From Clostridium caldaquaticum (GTDB lineage: Bacteria > Bacillota > Clostridia > Clostridiales > Clostridiaceae): DNA of 64,000 nucleotides. The notes beneath the pieces were generated by a model. It did not search any database. It worked only from the letters and a program-made list of their open reading frames with translations, and was not told the DNA's origin. The DNA lies in NCBI RefSeq assembly GCF_023806125.1, contig NZ_JAMSKT010000007.1:80118-144117 (forward strand). Reading direction: 5' to 3'. The position numbers were made by a program, and so were the translations under genes. Positions 38,637-48,020 of this stretch are shown in pieces (position 1 is the stretch's first letter; each line of letters begins with the position of its first letter).

Positions 38637-38849
38637 TATTTTACTTTTTCTTGCTTTAAACAAGAATAGTACCATATCAATTCCTGCAACTCCAATTATT
38701 ATATAAATGATTCTTGATAGTATTTGAAGACTTGTTCCAAATATAAGTTGCACTAAGTCAATATTTAGTAATCCGTATAATCCCCAATTTAGAGCTCCTA
38801 TAATTACTAATAAAAAAGATATTTTATCCAAAACGCTTAGTTTGTACAT
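38634..38849 (-). CDS. DUF378 small membrane protein
   Basis: A 71-aa protein with two membrane helices and the DUF378 signature VIIGALNWGLYGLLNIDLV, followed by IIYIIIGVAGIDMVLFLF. Its function is unknown; the family is widespread in bacteria. The ATG on the minus strand follows AAGGAGG. It is convergent with ptsH and divergent from purB, and has its own transcription unit. Confidence 0.88.
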   Translation of the reverse strand: MYKLSVLDKISFLLVIIGALNWGLYGLLNIDLVQLIFGTSLQILSRIIYIIIGVAGIDMVLFLFKARKSKI

Positions 38850-38973
38850 ATTTCCTCCTTGAATATATAATGTTTATAGTAAATTATATTGTTTGTTTGT
38901 TTGAATAAGAACTATAGTAATAAATTTAACTTAAAAACGAACAAAAATGTATTTTAATTATATAAATGTATGA

Positions 38974-38979
38974 TATAAT
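38974..38979 (+). promoter_or_regulatory. Candidate -10 element of purB
   Basis: TATAAT lies 46 bp before purB; no good -35 is seen at 17 nt. Just upstream, AAAAACGAACAAA (38934-38946) resembles a half PurBox. Confidence 0.35.
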
Positions 38980-39024
38980 ATGAATGATTAGTAATGATAA
39001 ACTATTTATATACGGAGGTTCTTT

Positions 39025-40455
39025 ATGAGAGATACTTATAATACACCACTAAACACAAGATATGCTTCAAAAGAAATGTCTTACTTATTTTCAGACGAAA
39101 TGAAATTTAAAACTTGGAGAAAACTCTGGGTTGCTTTAGCAGAATGTGAAAAAGAATTAGGTTTAAATATCACCGATGAACAAATAGAAGAATTAAGAAA
39201 AAATATAGATAATATCAATTATGAAGAAGCTGAAAAAAGAGAAAGAATAACAAGACATGATGTAATGAGTCATGTTTATGCTTATGGTCTTCAATGTCCA
39301 GCTGCTAAAGGAATAATACATTTAGGTGCTACTAGTTGTTATGTTGGTGATAATACAGACTTAATTATAATGAGAGAGGGTTTATATTTAATCAAAAAAA
39401 AGCTAATAAAAGTATTGAATAATCTTTCTAAATTTGCGTTAAAATATAAAGATTTACCAACTCTAGGATTTACGCATTTTCAACCTGCTCAATTAACTAC
39501 TGTAGGTAAAAGAGCTACACTTTGGATGCAGGATCTTCTAATGGATTTAGAAAATTTAGATTTTGTAATAGAAAAAATGAAATTTAGAGGGGTAAAGGGA
39601 ACAACAGGAACTCAAGCAAGTTTTATGGAGTTATTTGATGGTAATGAAGAAGCAGTGAAAAAATTAGATATACTTGTAACAGAAAAAATGGGATTTAAAG
39701 ATAGATTTCCTGTTACTGGGCAAACATATCCTAGAAAAGTAGACTCTATAATATTAAATACTTTATCAGAAATTGCTCAAAGTGCATATAAATTTAGCAA
39801 TGATTTGCGTCTTCTTCAAAGCATGAAGGAAATGGAAGAACCTTTTGAAAAAAATCAGATTGGATCTTCCGCAATGGCTTACAAGAGAAACCCGATGAGA
39901 AGTGAAAGAATGAGTGCTCTCTGCAGATATATAATAGTAGATTCAATTAATCCAGCCATTACAGCAGCTACACAATGGTTTGAGAGAACACTTGATGATT
40001 CTGCCAATAAAAGATTAGCAGTACCAGAAGCTTTTCTTGCACTTGATGGTGTTTTGAATTTATATATTAATATTACTAGTAATATGGTAGTATATGAGAA
40101 GATTATAAAAGCCCACATAGATAATGAATTACCATTTATGGCTACAGAAAATATTTTAATGGAAGCAGTGAAAAAGGGTGGAGATAGACAAGAATTACAT
40201 GAAAGAATTAGGATGCATTCTATGGAAGCGGCAAGACGAGTAAAGGAATTAGGGTTAAATAATGATTTGCTTCAGAGAATATCAAATGATCCAGCGTTTA
40301 ATATGACTGATAAGGAAATATCTTCGATTTTATGTCCTGAAAAATTCGTAGGGAGAGCACCAAGTCAAGTTGTTGAATTTATCGAAAACTATATTAATCC
40401 AATTTTAGAGGAAAATGCTTCTTCAATTGATATAGAAGCAAAAGTAGAACTTTAG
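39025..40455 (+). CDS. purB: Adenylosuccinate lyase
   Basis: PurB cleaves SAICAR to AICAR and adenylosuccinate to AMP, both releasing fumarate. The 476-aa protein belongs to the longer clostridial and animal-like type. The fumarase/aspartase signature is GSSAMAYKRNPMRSE near residue 285, with HDVMSHVYAYG and GATSCYVGDNTD earlier. The ATG follows ACGGAGG. It stands alone here, away from other pur genes. Confidence 0.96.
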   Translation: MRDTYNTPLNTRYASKEMSYLFSDEMKFKTWRKLWVALAECEKELGLNITDEQIEELRKNIDNINYEEAEKRERITRHDVMSHVYAYGLQCPAAKGIIHLGATSCYVGDNTDLIIMREGLYLIKKKLIKVLNNLSKFALKYKDLPTLGFTHFQPAQLTTVGKRATLWMQDLLMDLENLDFVIEKMKFRGVKGTTGTQASFMELFDGNEEAVKKLDILVTEKMGFKDRFPVTGQTYPRKVDSIILNTLSEIAQSAYKFSNDLRLLQSMKEMEEPFEKNQIGSSAMAYKRNPMRSERMSALCRYIIVDSINPAITAATQWFERTLDDSANKRLAVPEAFLALDGVLNLYINITSNMVVYEKIIKAHIDNELPFMATENILMEAVKKGGDRQELHERIRMHSMEAARRVKELGLNNDLLQRISNDPAFNMTDKEISSILCPEKFVGRAPSQVVEFIENYINPILEENASSIDIEAKVEL

Positions 40456-40483
40456 GAGAATTTATATTCTCCTTTTTTATTTT
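40454..40483 (+). terminator. Terminator after purB
   Basis: Perfect 8-bp arms AGGAGAAT (40454-40461) and ATTCTCCT (40466-40473) are followed by a T tract. Confidence 0.85.
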
Positions 40484-40822
40484 TCAAAGCAAAAATTACA
40501 TAATAATGTAAAAAACTTATTTGTTTGCATCCTACCGAAAATATTATACCCCGTATACGTATTTAAAACTCTATATAAAGGTCATAGCTCGAGTATAACA
40601 TCATTGATATACCCTAGCATCAAATCTGGGAAATAATTAATTTAAAAGCCGTTAGTAAGTTATCAATTTTTAGCTTCTAAAAATATTTAACTATATTTTT
40701 ATTATTTAGTATGTCTTAGAAAAGTAAGTTGTAATTAAGCGACTTGTAAATTATTAAATATTATTAATTTATAACAATATCTAAATTAATATAAGCTTTA
40801 ACCCTTCTTAAAACTCGATTTA
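40484..40822. other. Gene-free stretch between purB and the recombinase gene
   Basis: About 340 bp after the purB terminator contain no open frame with a ribosome site on either strand, no tRNA, and no clear promoter or strong hairpin. Base composition is as AT-rich as the surrounding spacers. Confidence 0.5.
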
Positions 40823-40872
40823 AAATTTCGCTAAATATACATTTAGTGAAATTTCGCTTTACTAGCGAAATT
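40823..40872 (+). promoter_or_regulatory. Alternating hairpin repeats upstream of the recombinase gene
   Basis: AAATTTCGCTAAAT (40823-40836) pairs with ATTTAGTGAAATTT (40841-40854, one G-U), and AATTTCGCT (40850-40858) pairs with AGCGAAATT (40864-40872). The two stems share bases 40850-40854, and the first arm can also pair with the last (AATTTCGCTA with TAGCGAAATT). This could be an RNA switch or a multi-site protein operator. Confidence 0.5.
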
Positions 40873-40909
40873 AAATAAAGTATAATAATAGGAGGGGGTG
40901 GTAATTTTT

Positions 40910-42241
40910 ATGAAAAATAGATATGAAATAATTACATACACGGATAATGATAAAAAAATATTAGATAATACAGTGTTAACAGAGGAAGATAAGCTTATAA
41001 TAAATAATTTAAAATTAGAGTTTAAAGCAAAACCTTATTCATCAGTAATAGAAGATCTTTACAAGTTTCATAAAAATAATTATTCTACTTCTGATATAGC
41101 TTATATATTTAAAGTTAGCATCAGGCAGATACAAAATATTTTTAAAGAATTAGGAATTAATAGAAATAGATATGAAGCTCAAAAAATAGCAGGAAATAAA
41201 AAAGCTCAGAAAAGAAAAAAGGTTAAAATTTTGAAGATTGCTTCAACTGATGATTATATAAACGAAAATTATACAAGCTTTCAAAATAATAACATTCCTG
41301 AGCGACTAAGAGAGTTTTTAAATTATTTATTAGTAATAAGAGGTAAATCTCTTAATACTGTAGAAGGCTATAAGATAGATCTGATTATGTTTTTTAGGTT
41401 TTTAAAGCTTTATAAAGAATTATGCGGTAAAAACATTAACTTCAGTGATATAATTATTAATGATGTTGATGATAATTTTATAAGAAGTATAAAGCTGCCC
41501 GATTTATATGCTTTTTTATCTTTTGTTGAAAACAGAAGAAACAATACCTCCTACACAAGAGCTAGAAAAGTTGCTGCTATAAAATCCTTTTTCAAGTATC
41601 TTTATTCTAAAACAAGGATTTTATATGAAAACCCTGCTTCTGATCTAGAGTCTCCTAAAATCAGTAAAAAAAACCCTATTTATTTAACTCTTAAAGAAAG
41701 TAAAAATTTACTTAGCTCTATAGATGAAACCTATAAACATAATAAAAGAGATTTTTGCATTATTACTTTATTTCTTAATTGTGGTCTAAGACTTTCGGAA
41801 TTATGTAGCATAGATATCTCAAAGATTAAAGGTGACATATTAACAATAGTAGGTAAAGGTAATAAGGAACGTACTGTTTATTTAAATAAAGCTTGTTTAA
41901 CTGCAATTTCTGATTATATGAATGAACGAAATTGTATTGAAGTTTTGCCTAGAGATAAAGATGCACTTTTTATAAGTGAAAGAAAACGCAGAATTAATAA
42001 ACGTACTGTTGAACTAATAGTAAAAAAATATATTGAAATTGCAGGGCTTGATAAGTCAAAGTATACACCTCATAAATTAAGACATACAGCAGCAACATTG
42101 ATGTACAAGCATGGTAATGTAGATATTAGAAGTCTACAAAAAATACTTGGTCATGAAAATATTTCAACCACTCAAATCTACACTCATGTAGATGATGAAA
42201 AACTAAGAGAAGCTGTAAATTTAAATCCTTTAAATGAATAA
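40910..42241 (+). CDS. Tyrosine recombinase with N-terminal helix-turn-helix extension
   Basis: A 443-aa XerC/XerD-type site-specific recombinase. Residues 1-110 are an extra domain with a helix-turn-helix-like segment (about 59-84, YSTSDIAYIFKVSIRQIQNI) and a Lys-rich linker. Residues 131-235 form the SAM-like core-binding domain, and 260-435 the catalytic domain with the full set Arg294 (GLRLSEL), Lys316 (GKGNKER), His388 and Arg391 (HKLRHT), His415 and Tyr424 (QIYTHV). The start is ATG 40910 after GGAGGGGG; GTG 40898 overlaps that site. No phage genes surround it. It could be the chromosome-dimer recombinase of this organism; that is inference. Confidence 0.85.
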   Translation: MKNRYEIITYTDNDKKILDNTVLTEEDKLIINNLKLEFKAKPYSSVIEDLYKFHKNNYSTSDIAYIFKVSIRQIQNIFKELGINRNRYEAQKIAGNKKAQKRKKVKILKIASTDDYINENYTSFQNNNIPERLREFLNYLLVIRGKSLNTVEGYKIDLIMFFRFLKLYKELCGKNINFSDIIINDVDDNFIRSIKLPDLYAFLSFVENRRNNTSYTRARKVAAIKSFFKYLYSKTRILYENPASDLESPKISKKNPIYLTLKESKNLLSSIDETYKHNKRDFCIITLFLNCGLRLSELCSIDISKIKGDILTIVGKGNKERTVYLNKACLTAISDYMNERNCIEVLPRDKDALFISERKRRINKRTVELIVKKYIEIAGLDKSKYTPHKLRHTAATLMYKHGNVDIRSLQKILGHENISTTQIYTHVDDEKLREAVNLNPLNE

Positions 42242-42249
42242 ATAAAAAA

Positions 42250-42290
42250 GAAAAGTAGAAGCAAAGCCTCTTCTACTTTTCTTTTTTATT
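42250..42290. terminator. Bidirectional terminator after the recombinase gene
   Basis: AAAAGAAAAGTAGAAG and CTTCTACTTTTCTTTT pair as a near-perfect long stem between the convergent recombinase and Cys-rich genes; the stem overlaps the end of the Cys-rich gene. Confidence 0.75.
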
Positions 42291-42632
42291 TATTGAAATA
42301 AGTCCTGGAAATTCTTCTAGTACACTTAATTCTTTATCTTCTTCAAATAACTCTTTTAATTCCTTAATATCATCAATATAATCCCACTGTTCACTATCTT
42401 CACTTAGGCTTATATTAGCCTGATTATGTATTTTATCAAGATATTCATACTCATTAAATTCAGATTCATCATCAAATATTTCATCAATATTGATAGCTCT
42501 CATATCATAACCTTCTAATTCTAAGCATTTACCGCAATTATTACATTTTTTATTAGCATTAAGGTCACAGATAAAACATTCATTGCAATCATTGCAAAGT
42601 TTATCGTTATAAAAAATACACGTTTTACTCAT
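42273..42632 (-). CDS. Cys-rich acidic hypothetical protein divergent from lexA
   Basis: I do not recognise a characterised family. From the ATG at 42632, after AGGTGGTGAG, the protein is 119 aa. Eight Cys lie in the first 36 residues: Cys5, then Cys13-16-19-22 and Cys30-33-36 at three-residue steps, resembling ferredoxin or zinc-knuckle spacing. The rest (about 45-119) is strongly acidic. A longer in-frame upstream reading without a ribosome site is less likely. It shares its upstream region with lexA, where an imperfect LexA box lies between the two promoters, so SOS control is possible. Confidence 0.75.
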   Translation of the reverse strand: MSKTCIFYNDKLCNDCNECFICDLNANKKCNNCGKCLELEGYDMRAINIDEIFDDESEFNEYEYLDKIHNQANISLSEDSEQWDYIDDIKELKELFEEDKELSVLEEFPGLISINKKEK

Positions 42633-42678
42633 ATTTCTCACCACCTTTAAAACAAACACTCCTATCGATACTGAAGCA

Positions 42679-42707
42679 ATTATATCAAACTGTTTAAAAT
42701 AAATCAA
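42679..42707 (-). promoter_or_regulatory. Predicted promoter of the Cys-rich gene
   Basis: On the minus strand TTGATT (complement of 42702-42707) and TATAAT (complement of 42679-42684) have a 17-nt spacer. Confidence 0.65.
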
Positions 42708-42716
42708 TATTGCATA

Positions 42717-42728
42717 GAACACCAGTTT
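42717..42728. promoter_or_regulatory. Imperfect LexA box between lexA and the Cys-rich gene
   Basis: GAACACCAGTTT differs at one position from GAAC-N4-GTTC. It overlaps the first bases of the lexA -35 element and lies 10 bp from the -35 of the divergent promoter. Confidence 0.55.
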
Positions 42729-42755
42729 GATATTATTGAAATTATATGTTATAAT
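42727..42755 (+). promoter_or_regulatory. lexA sigma-A promoter
   Basis: TTGATA (42727-42732) and TATAAT (42750-42755) have a 17-nt spacer, 29 bp before the GTG start. Confidence 0.75.
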
Positions 42756-42783
42756 TTACATAAAGATTGAGAGGTGTTCATTA

Positions 42784-43392
42784 GTGATAGACGGCAGAAG
42801 CAGCAAGCAAATGGAAATTTATGAGTTTATGAAAAACTATGTATTGGATAAAGGTTATCCACCTTCTGTAAGAGAAATTTGTGAAGCAGTAGGACTAAAA
42901 TCCACTTCAACAGTTCATGGTCACTTGGAAAGATTAGAAAAAAAAGGCTTAATCAAAAGAGATCCTACTAAACCTAGAGCGATAGAACTCATTAAAGATA
43001 GTGTTACTAAAAGAGAAATAATTGATATACCTATTGTAGGTAAAATAACCGCAGGACAGCCTATACTTGCTGTAGAAAATATTGAAGATACTTTTTCTAT
43101 TCCGTTAAATTATGTTAAGAGCAATAAAGAACTATTCATTTTAAATGTTTCCGGAGAAAGTATGATTGAGGCTGGTATTCTAGATGGTGATTTAGCTATA
43201 ATAGAAAAGGTAAATGTAGCTGAGAACGGGGAGATAGTTGTAGCACTAATTGAAAATGAAGCTACACTAAAAAGATTTTTTAAAGAAAAGGATTATATAA
43301 GACTTCAACCAGAAAACAGTACAATGAGTCCAATTATTGTTAAAGACTGTCAAATTCTTGGCAGATTAGTAGGAATATATAGAACATATTAA
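42784..43392 (+). CDS. lexA: SOS repressor LexA
   Basis: LexA represses DNA-damage genes until RecA filaments trigger self-cleavage. GTG at 42784, 7 nt after GAGGTG, gives 202 aa, close to the Bacillus 205. The winged helix spans residues 1-70 ([20 protein letters not shown]). The cleavage pair is Ala90-Gly91 in GKITAGQPI, and the S24 catalytic dyad is Ser126 (SGESMIEAG) and Lys163 (ATLKRFF). The recA operator at 32731 is a likely target. Confidence 0.97.
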   Translation: MIDGRSSKQMEIYEFMKNYVLDKGYPPSVREICEAVGLKSTSTVHGHLERLEKKGLIKRDPTKPRAIELIKDSVTKREIIDIPIVGKITAGQPILAVENIEDTFSIPLNYVKSNKELFILNVSGESMIEAGILDGDLAIIEKVNVAENGEIVVALIENEATLKRFFKEKDYIRLQPENSTMSPIIVKDCQILGRLVGIYRTY

Positions 43393-43411
43393 TTTTTATA
43401 TTTATTAGTTT

Positions 43412-43453
43412 ATTAAAAAAGAAGGAAAGTTAGTAGTTCCTTCTTTTTTAATA
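43412..43453. terminator. Bidirectional terminator after lexA
   Basis: Perfect 15-bp arms (43413-43427 and 43437-43451) rich in A and T ends separate the convergent lexA and PLP-lyase genes. Confidence 0.85.
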
Positions 43454-43457
43454 AATA

Positions 43458-44747
43458 TTATATTTGTTCTAAAATTTTTGCTAATGATATTAAAATACCG
43501 GTCTTTGCATGATCAAAAGTAAGTCCTCCCTGTAAATAAGCTATATAAGGTTCTCTTATAGGGGCATCAGCAGATAATTCTATAGAGGCTCCCTGTATAA
43601 AAGCACCTGCAGCCATTATAACTTGATCATCATAACCTGGCATATCCCAAGGTTCACATTGAACAAAAGAATCTATTGGCGAGCCTGCCTGTATTCCCTT
43701 ACAGAAGTTAATTAATTTGTTTTTATCATTGAATTTTATAGCTTGTATAATATCGCTTCTTTTATCGTTATATTTAGGAAGTACTTCAAATCCTGCAAGC
43801 TCCATAATCCTTGAGCAAAAAATAGCGCCCTTAACAGCTTCTATGGCTACATGAGGAGCAAAAAACAAACCTTGGTATAAAAGTCTCATTACTCCAAAGG
43901 TTGAACCGCATTCCCCTCCTATTCCAGGAATTGTAAGCCTATACGCTGCCTGTTCTACATACTTTTCTTTTCCAGCTATATATCCTCCTGTAGGAGCTAT
44001 ACCACCACCGATATTTTTTATAAGAGAGCCCGCTATTAAATCAGCGCCTACATCAGTTGGTTCTAATTTATCAATAAATTCTCCATAACAGTTGTCCACA
44101 AAACAAATTACATTAGGTTTAATATTTTTAATAAATTTTATTATATCTCTTATTTCGGATATCATTAAAGAGTTTCTCCACCCATAGCCTGTAGAACGTT
44201 GAATATGTATTAATTTAATAGTATCATCCTCTTCTAGCTGCTTTTTAATAGCAATTAAATCAACTTTACCTTCATTATTTAAATCTACTTGCTTATATAT
44301 AATTCCATATTCCCTTAAGGAACCGATATTTTTTCCTTCTTTTATCCCAATAATATTATGCAATGTATCATAAGGAGTTCCACAAATAGATAACATAGTA
44401 TCTTTTGGTCTAAGATTTCCAAATAAAGCAGCTCCTATAGCATGGGTTCCGTTTACAAAATGAGGTCTTACTAAAGAACTTTCACAGTTGAAAATTCTTG
44501 CATATACTTTATCTAAAGCATCTCTGCCTATATCTCCATAGCCATAGCCGGTAGAATTAGTAAAATGAGCATCGCTTATTCTTTCTTCTTGCAGTGCATT
44601 AAGAACCTTCAACTGATTATATTCTCTTATGTTGTCATAGTATTTAAATTCATCTTCTACATCGGTCATAGCATCATTGTACAACTTGAGTACTGTATCA
44701 TTAATTTTATATTTATTCTTTAAGAATTCTTTCGTAATATCGAGCAT
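43458..44747 (-). CDS. PLP-dependent methionine gamma-lyase family protein (YnbB-like)
   Basis: A 429-aa protein of the Met_gamma_lyase (YnbB, formerly aluminium-resistance) family, related to Cys/Met metabolism PLP enzymes. HFVNGTHAIGAALFGNLRP, VDNCYGEFIDKLEP and the PLP-Lys region AGSLIKNIGGGIAPTGGYIAG are visible. The ATG at 44747 follows AGGAGG; an upstream in-frame ATG would add a hydrophobic stretch without a ribosome site. YnbB also sits near hfq-miaA in Bacillus. The physiological reaction is not established. Confidence 0.85.
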   Translation of the reverse strand: MLDITKEFLKNKYKINDTVLKLYNDAMTDVEDEFKYYDNIREYNQLKVLNALQEERISDAHFTNSTGYGYGDIGRDALDKVYARIFNCESSLVRPHFVNGTHAIGAALFGNLRPKDTMLSICGTPYDTLHNIIGIKEGKNIGSLREYGIIYKQVDLNNEGKVDLIAIKKQLEEDDTIKLIHIQRSTGYGWRNSLMISEIRDIIKFIKNIKPNVICFVDNCYGEFIDKLEPTDVGADLIAGSLIKNIGGGIAPTGGYIAGKEKYVEQAAYRLTIPGIGGECGSTFGVMRLLYQGLFFAPHVAIEAVKGAIFCSRIMELAGFEVLPKYNDKRSDIIQAIKFNDKNKLINFCKGIQAGSPIDSFVQCEPWDMPGYDDQVIMAAGAFIQGASIELSADAPIREPYIAYLQGGLTFDHAKTGILISLAKILEQI

Positions 44748-44860
44748 CTTGTTACCTCCTAGAAAAAGCAATAAGTACCTTAATATAAACACTAAATAAT
44801 ATTAACACATAAAAAAAGAATAGGCAATTAATTACCTAATCTTTTTAATTGATATAAAAA

Positions 44861-45109
44861 CTATACTAATTCTTCTTCCCCACCTTGATTGTTAAATAAA
44901 ATTGGCTTTAAAGGTGTTATTGTAGATATAGCATGTTTATAAATAAGCATTTGTTTACCTTCACAATCTAAAACAACTGTAAAACTGTCGAAGCCTTTCA
45001 CGTTTCCTCTTATTTGAAAACCATTTGTCAAATATATGGTTACAGGTATCTTTCCTTTCCTTGCTCCATTTAAAAATATGTCCTGTAGATTATTTGTTGT
45101 TTTGTTCAT
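44861..45109 (-). CDS. hfq: RNA chaperone Hfq
   Basis: Hfq hexamers bind small RNAs and A-rich RNA. From ATG 45109, after GGAGGGG, the protein is 82 aa. The Sm1 motif includes [31 protein letters not shown], and Sm2 is [11 protein letters not shown]. The position right after miaA (70-bp gap) is conserved across bacteria. Confidence 0.96.
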   Translation of the reverse strand: MNKTTNNLQDIFLNGARKGKIPVTIYLTNGFQIRGNVKGFDSFTVVLDCEGKQMLIYKHAISTITPLKPILFNNQGGEEELV

Positions 45110-45179
45110 TATGTTCCCCTCCAAGTATTATTTGTATAAATTAAATATTCTATAATTATTGTAAAATTCCTTTATAATT

Positions 45180-46118
45180 TTATAAATTCTTTAATTCATC
45201 TATTTTATTTATTATATATTCAACGATCTCACCTTCATCATTAAATTTATCTTTGTCTATCCAGATAGCTCTATTATCTTTTTTAAACCAAGTTATCTGT
45301 CTTTTAGCATAGTTTCTGCTTCCCTGTTTTATCATATCAACTGCCTCTTCTAGCTTTATTTTTCCTTCTAAATAAGAGAGTATTTCCTTATATCCTATTC
45401 CTTTCATAGACTGCATATTTGAATTATATCCACTTTCTTTTAGTTTAATAACTTCATCTATAAGCCCATTTTCTATCATCATATCTACTCTTTTATTTAT
45501 TCTGCTATACAGCTTTGCTCTATCCATGTTAAGTACAAAATAAAAGATTCTATAAGGAATGTTGAATATATCTTCATTTTTACTGAATTCACTGATAGTT
45601 GTTCCGGTAAGCTTATATACTTCAAGAGCTCTTATAACTCGCTTCAAGTCATTAGAATACAATCTGTTATAAGATTCAATATCTACCTCTTTAAGCATAT
45701 TGTGCACATATTCTTTGCCATGTTCCAAAGCAAGTTTTTCAAGATAAGCTCTATAGTCTTCATCTTTATTAGCTTGAGTAAAACCATAATTATATATAAT
45801 CGAATTTATATACAAACCAGTACCGCCCACCAGCATAGGAAACTTGCCTTTAGATGATATATCATCAATTGCTTTGCAGGCCAATTTTTTAAACTCTGCT
45901 ACACTGAAGTTTTCGCTAGGTTCAACAATATCAATTAAATAGTGAGGTACATTTGACATTTCTTCTTTGGTTATTTTTGCTGAACCTATATCCATATATT
46001 TATAAATCTGCATGGAATCAGCTGAAATTATCTCACCATTTATTCTTTTAGCTAACTCAATAGATATAGAGGTTTTCCCTACCGCCGTTGGACCAGCTAA
46101 TATTAATAAATCTTTCAT
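45180..46118 (-). CDS. miaA: tRNA dimethylallyltransferase
   Basis: MiaA adds dimethylallyl to A37 of tRNAs reading UNN codons; MiaB (50724-52055) then methylthiolates it. The 312-aa protein from ATG 46118, after AAAGGAG, has the P-loop [29 protein letters not shown] and [10 protein letters not shown]. The C-terminal domain includes MKGIGYKEI and [10 protein letters not shown]. It lies 34 bp after mutL. Confidence 0.97.
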   Translation of the reverse strand: MKDLLILAGPTAVGKTSISIELAKRINGEIISADSMQIYKYMDIGSAKITKEEMSNVPHYLIDIVEPSENFSVAEFKKLACKAIDDISSKGKFPMLVGGTGLYINSIIYNYGFTQANKDEDYRAYLEKLALEHGKEYVHNMLKEVDIESYNRLYSNDLKRVIRALEVYKLTGTTISEFSKNEDIFNIPYRIFYFVLNMDRAKLYSRINKRVDMMIENGLIDEVIKLKESGYNSNMQSMKGIGYKEILSYLEGKIKLEEAVDMIKQGSRNYAKRQITWFKKDNRAIWIDKDKFNDEGEIVEYIINKIDELKNL

Positions 46119-46152
46119 AGTGTTTTTCTCCTTTCTATAACGGGATTGATTA

Positions 46153-48003
46153 TTATATCCTTTTAAACCTCTTTTCAATTTCATTTAAAGTTATTTTAAT
46201 AATTGTAGGTCTTCCATGAGGACAAGTAAAAGGATTATTAATAAATCTTAGTTTATTAACTAATGATTTCATCTCCAAAATAGAAAGTTTATCGTTTGCT
46301 TTTACTGCTGATTTGCAGGCAAGCTTAGCAATTTTATCATATTTTACCTCAGTAGCTTCTCCTGTTCCCATAATCTTAATATTATCAATGATATCAAGAA
46401 ATAAACTTCTAATACTTATTTCTCCCAGTATTATAGGAACTTCTCTTATACTAATAGTATTTTTTCCAAAAATTTCGATATTAAATCCAGTAGTTTTAAA
46501 TATTTCTATATTTTCGCTGTAAACTATAAAATTTTCAGTGCTTAACTCTATAACTTCCGGTGCAGCTAGCACTTGAGCAATTACCTGACCGTTTTTTACT
46601 TCTTCTATGTACTTTTCAAACAATATTTTCTCATGGGCAGCATGCTGGTCAAGGATATATAACTCCTCCCCATATTGAGCAAGTATATAGGTAGCGTTGA
46701 ATTGTCCAATTACATTAAGTTCTGGAAACTTTGCTTCTTTATATTCCAAATTAATTTTTGTTGAATTATTCATTTCAGTTTGAATTATAGAGTTCTCCAC
46801 TAAAAAATCTGCAGATGATTCCTTTAAATAATTATTATTTTCTATTTTAGTGTATGCGACATCTTGTAGACTATTATTGTCTTTAAATAATTTATTATTG
46901 AATACATAATTTTCTTTTAAATCTAAAGGAATCTGCACTAAAGTCTTACTGTCAAATTCCTCCGTAGGTTTCATTTCGAAAATATCTTCTGAAGGTATAT
47001 CAAAGCTGTTGCGTAAGTTTCTACGAATTGCTTCATGCACTGCATCAAAAACTAATTTAAATATAAATCTATCATCTTTAAACTTAATTTCCGATTTTGT
47101 AGGATGAACATTCACATCAATAAACTCTGGGAATATATCTAAAAATAGAATAAAAAAAGGAAACCTATTTATTGTTAAAAAAGATTTAAAAGCATTTTCT
47201 ACTGCAGTAGTAATTAGCTTGTTTTTAATATATCTTTTATTAACATAGATACTTTGATTGTTTCTACTTCCTTTGCTTATCTCTGCATTACCTATATATC
47301 CATACACAGATGCCATATCAGAATGATTTTCAAAATACATAATATTTTCCTGTATATTTTTGCCGTAGATAGTTCTAATAGTATCTGTTAAATTACTACT
47401 GGCAAATGTAGATAGAACTTTGTTGTTATTATTGAATAGCTTAAAGGATACTGACGGATTAATCAAAGCAAGCCTTTCAACAATATCATTTATAAGTGCA
47501 GTTTCCCTTTGAGGAGATTTTAAAAATTTCAACCTAGCAGGTACGTTAAAAAATAAATCTTTTACCTCTATGCAGGTTCCTATATTTATGCCTACATCTT
47601 TAATGTAATTTACTTTTCCTCCTGATATAGTAAGCTCTTTTCCATAATCAAATTCTGCAGTTCTGCTTTTAATATTAACTTCTGATACAGCTGCAATACT
47701 AGCTAAAGCCTCACCTCTAAAACCAAAGGTATTTACTTTATAAATATCATCTATATATTGTATTTTGCTTGTAGCATGAGGTAAAAATGCTTTTTCTATA
47801 TCTTCAGGGTGTATCCCATCTCCATCATCTGTAATTTTTATAGATTTTTGGCCGCCTTCTACTATTTCTATCGTTATATTTTTAGCTTGAGCATCTAAAC
47901 TGTTTTCTACAAGCTCTTTTACTACAGAGAAAGGTCTTTCAACTACCTCTCCTGCAGCAATTTTGTTTGAAGTGTTTATATCCAGTACATTAATTCTCTT
48001 CAA
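46153..48003 (-). CDS. mutL: DNA mismatch repair protein MutL
   Basis: MutL links MutS mismatch recognition to strand incision. TTG at 48003, 5 nt after GAAGGTG, gives 616 aa starting [20 protein letters not shown]. The GHKL ATPase motifs [17 protein letters not shown] and [10 protein letters not shown] are in the N-terminal half. The C-terminal domain has [12 protein letters not shown], the metal-binding endonuclease motif DQHA-x2-E-x4-E, plus ACKSAVKA and CPHGRPT, so latent nicking activity is expected. It begins 17 bp after the mutS stop. Confidence 0.97.
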   Translation of the reverse strand: MKRINVLDINTSNKIAAGEVVERPFSVVKELVENSLDAQAKNITIEIVEGGQKSIKITDDGDGIHPEDIEKAFLPHATSKIQYIDDIYKVNTFGFRGEALASIAAVSEVNIKSRTAEFDYGKELTISGGKVNYIKDVGINIGTCIEVKDLFFNVPARLKFLKSPQRETALINDIVERLALINPSVSFKLFNNNNKVLSTFASSNLTDTIRTIYGKNIQENIMYFENHSDMASVYGYIGNAEISKGSRNNQSIYVNKRYIKNKLITTAVENAFKSFLTINRFPFFILFLDIFPEFIDVNVHPTKSEIKFKDDRFIFKLVFDAVHEAIRRNLRNSFDIPSEDIFEMKPTEEFDSKTLVQIPLDLKENYVFNNKLFKDNNSLQDVAYTKIENNNYLKESSADFLVENSIIQTEMNNSTKINLEYKEAKFPELNVIGQFNATYILAQYGEELYILDQHAAHEKILFEKYIEEVKNGQVIAQVLAAPEVIELSTENFIVYSENIEIFKTTGFNIEIFGKNTISIREVPIILGEISIRSLFLDIIDNIKIMGTGEATEVKYDKIAKLACKSAVKANDKLSILEMKSLVNKLRFINNPFTCPHGRPTIIKITLNEIEKRFKRI

Positions 48004-48020
48004 TTTATCACCTTCGTATA

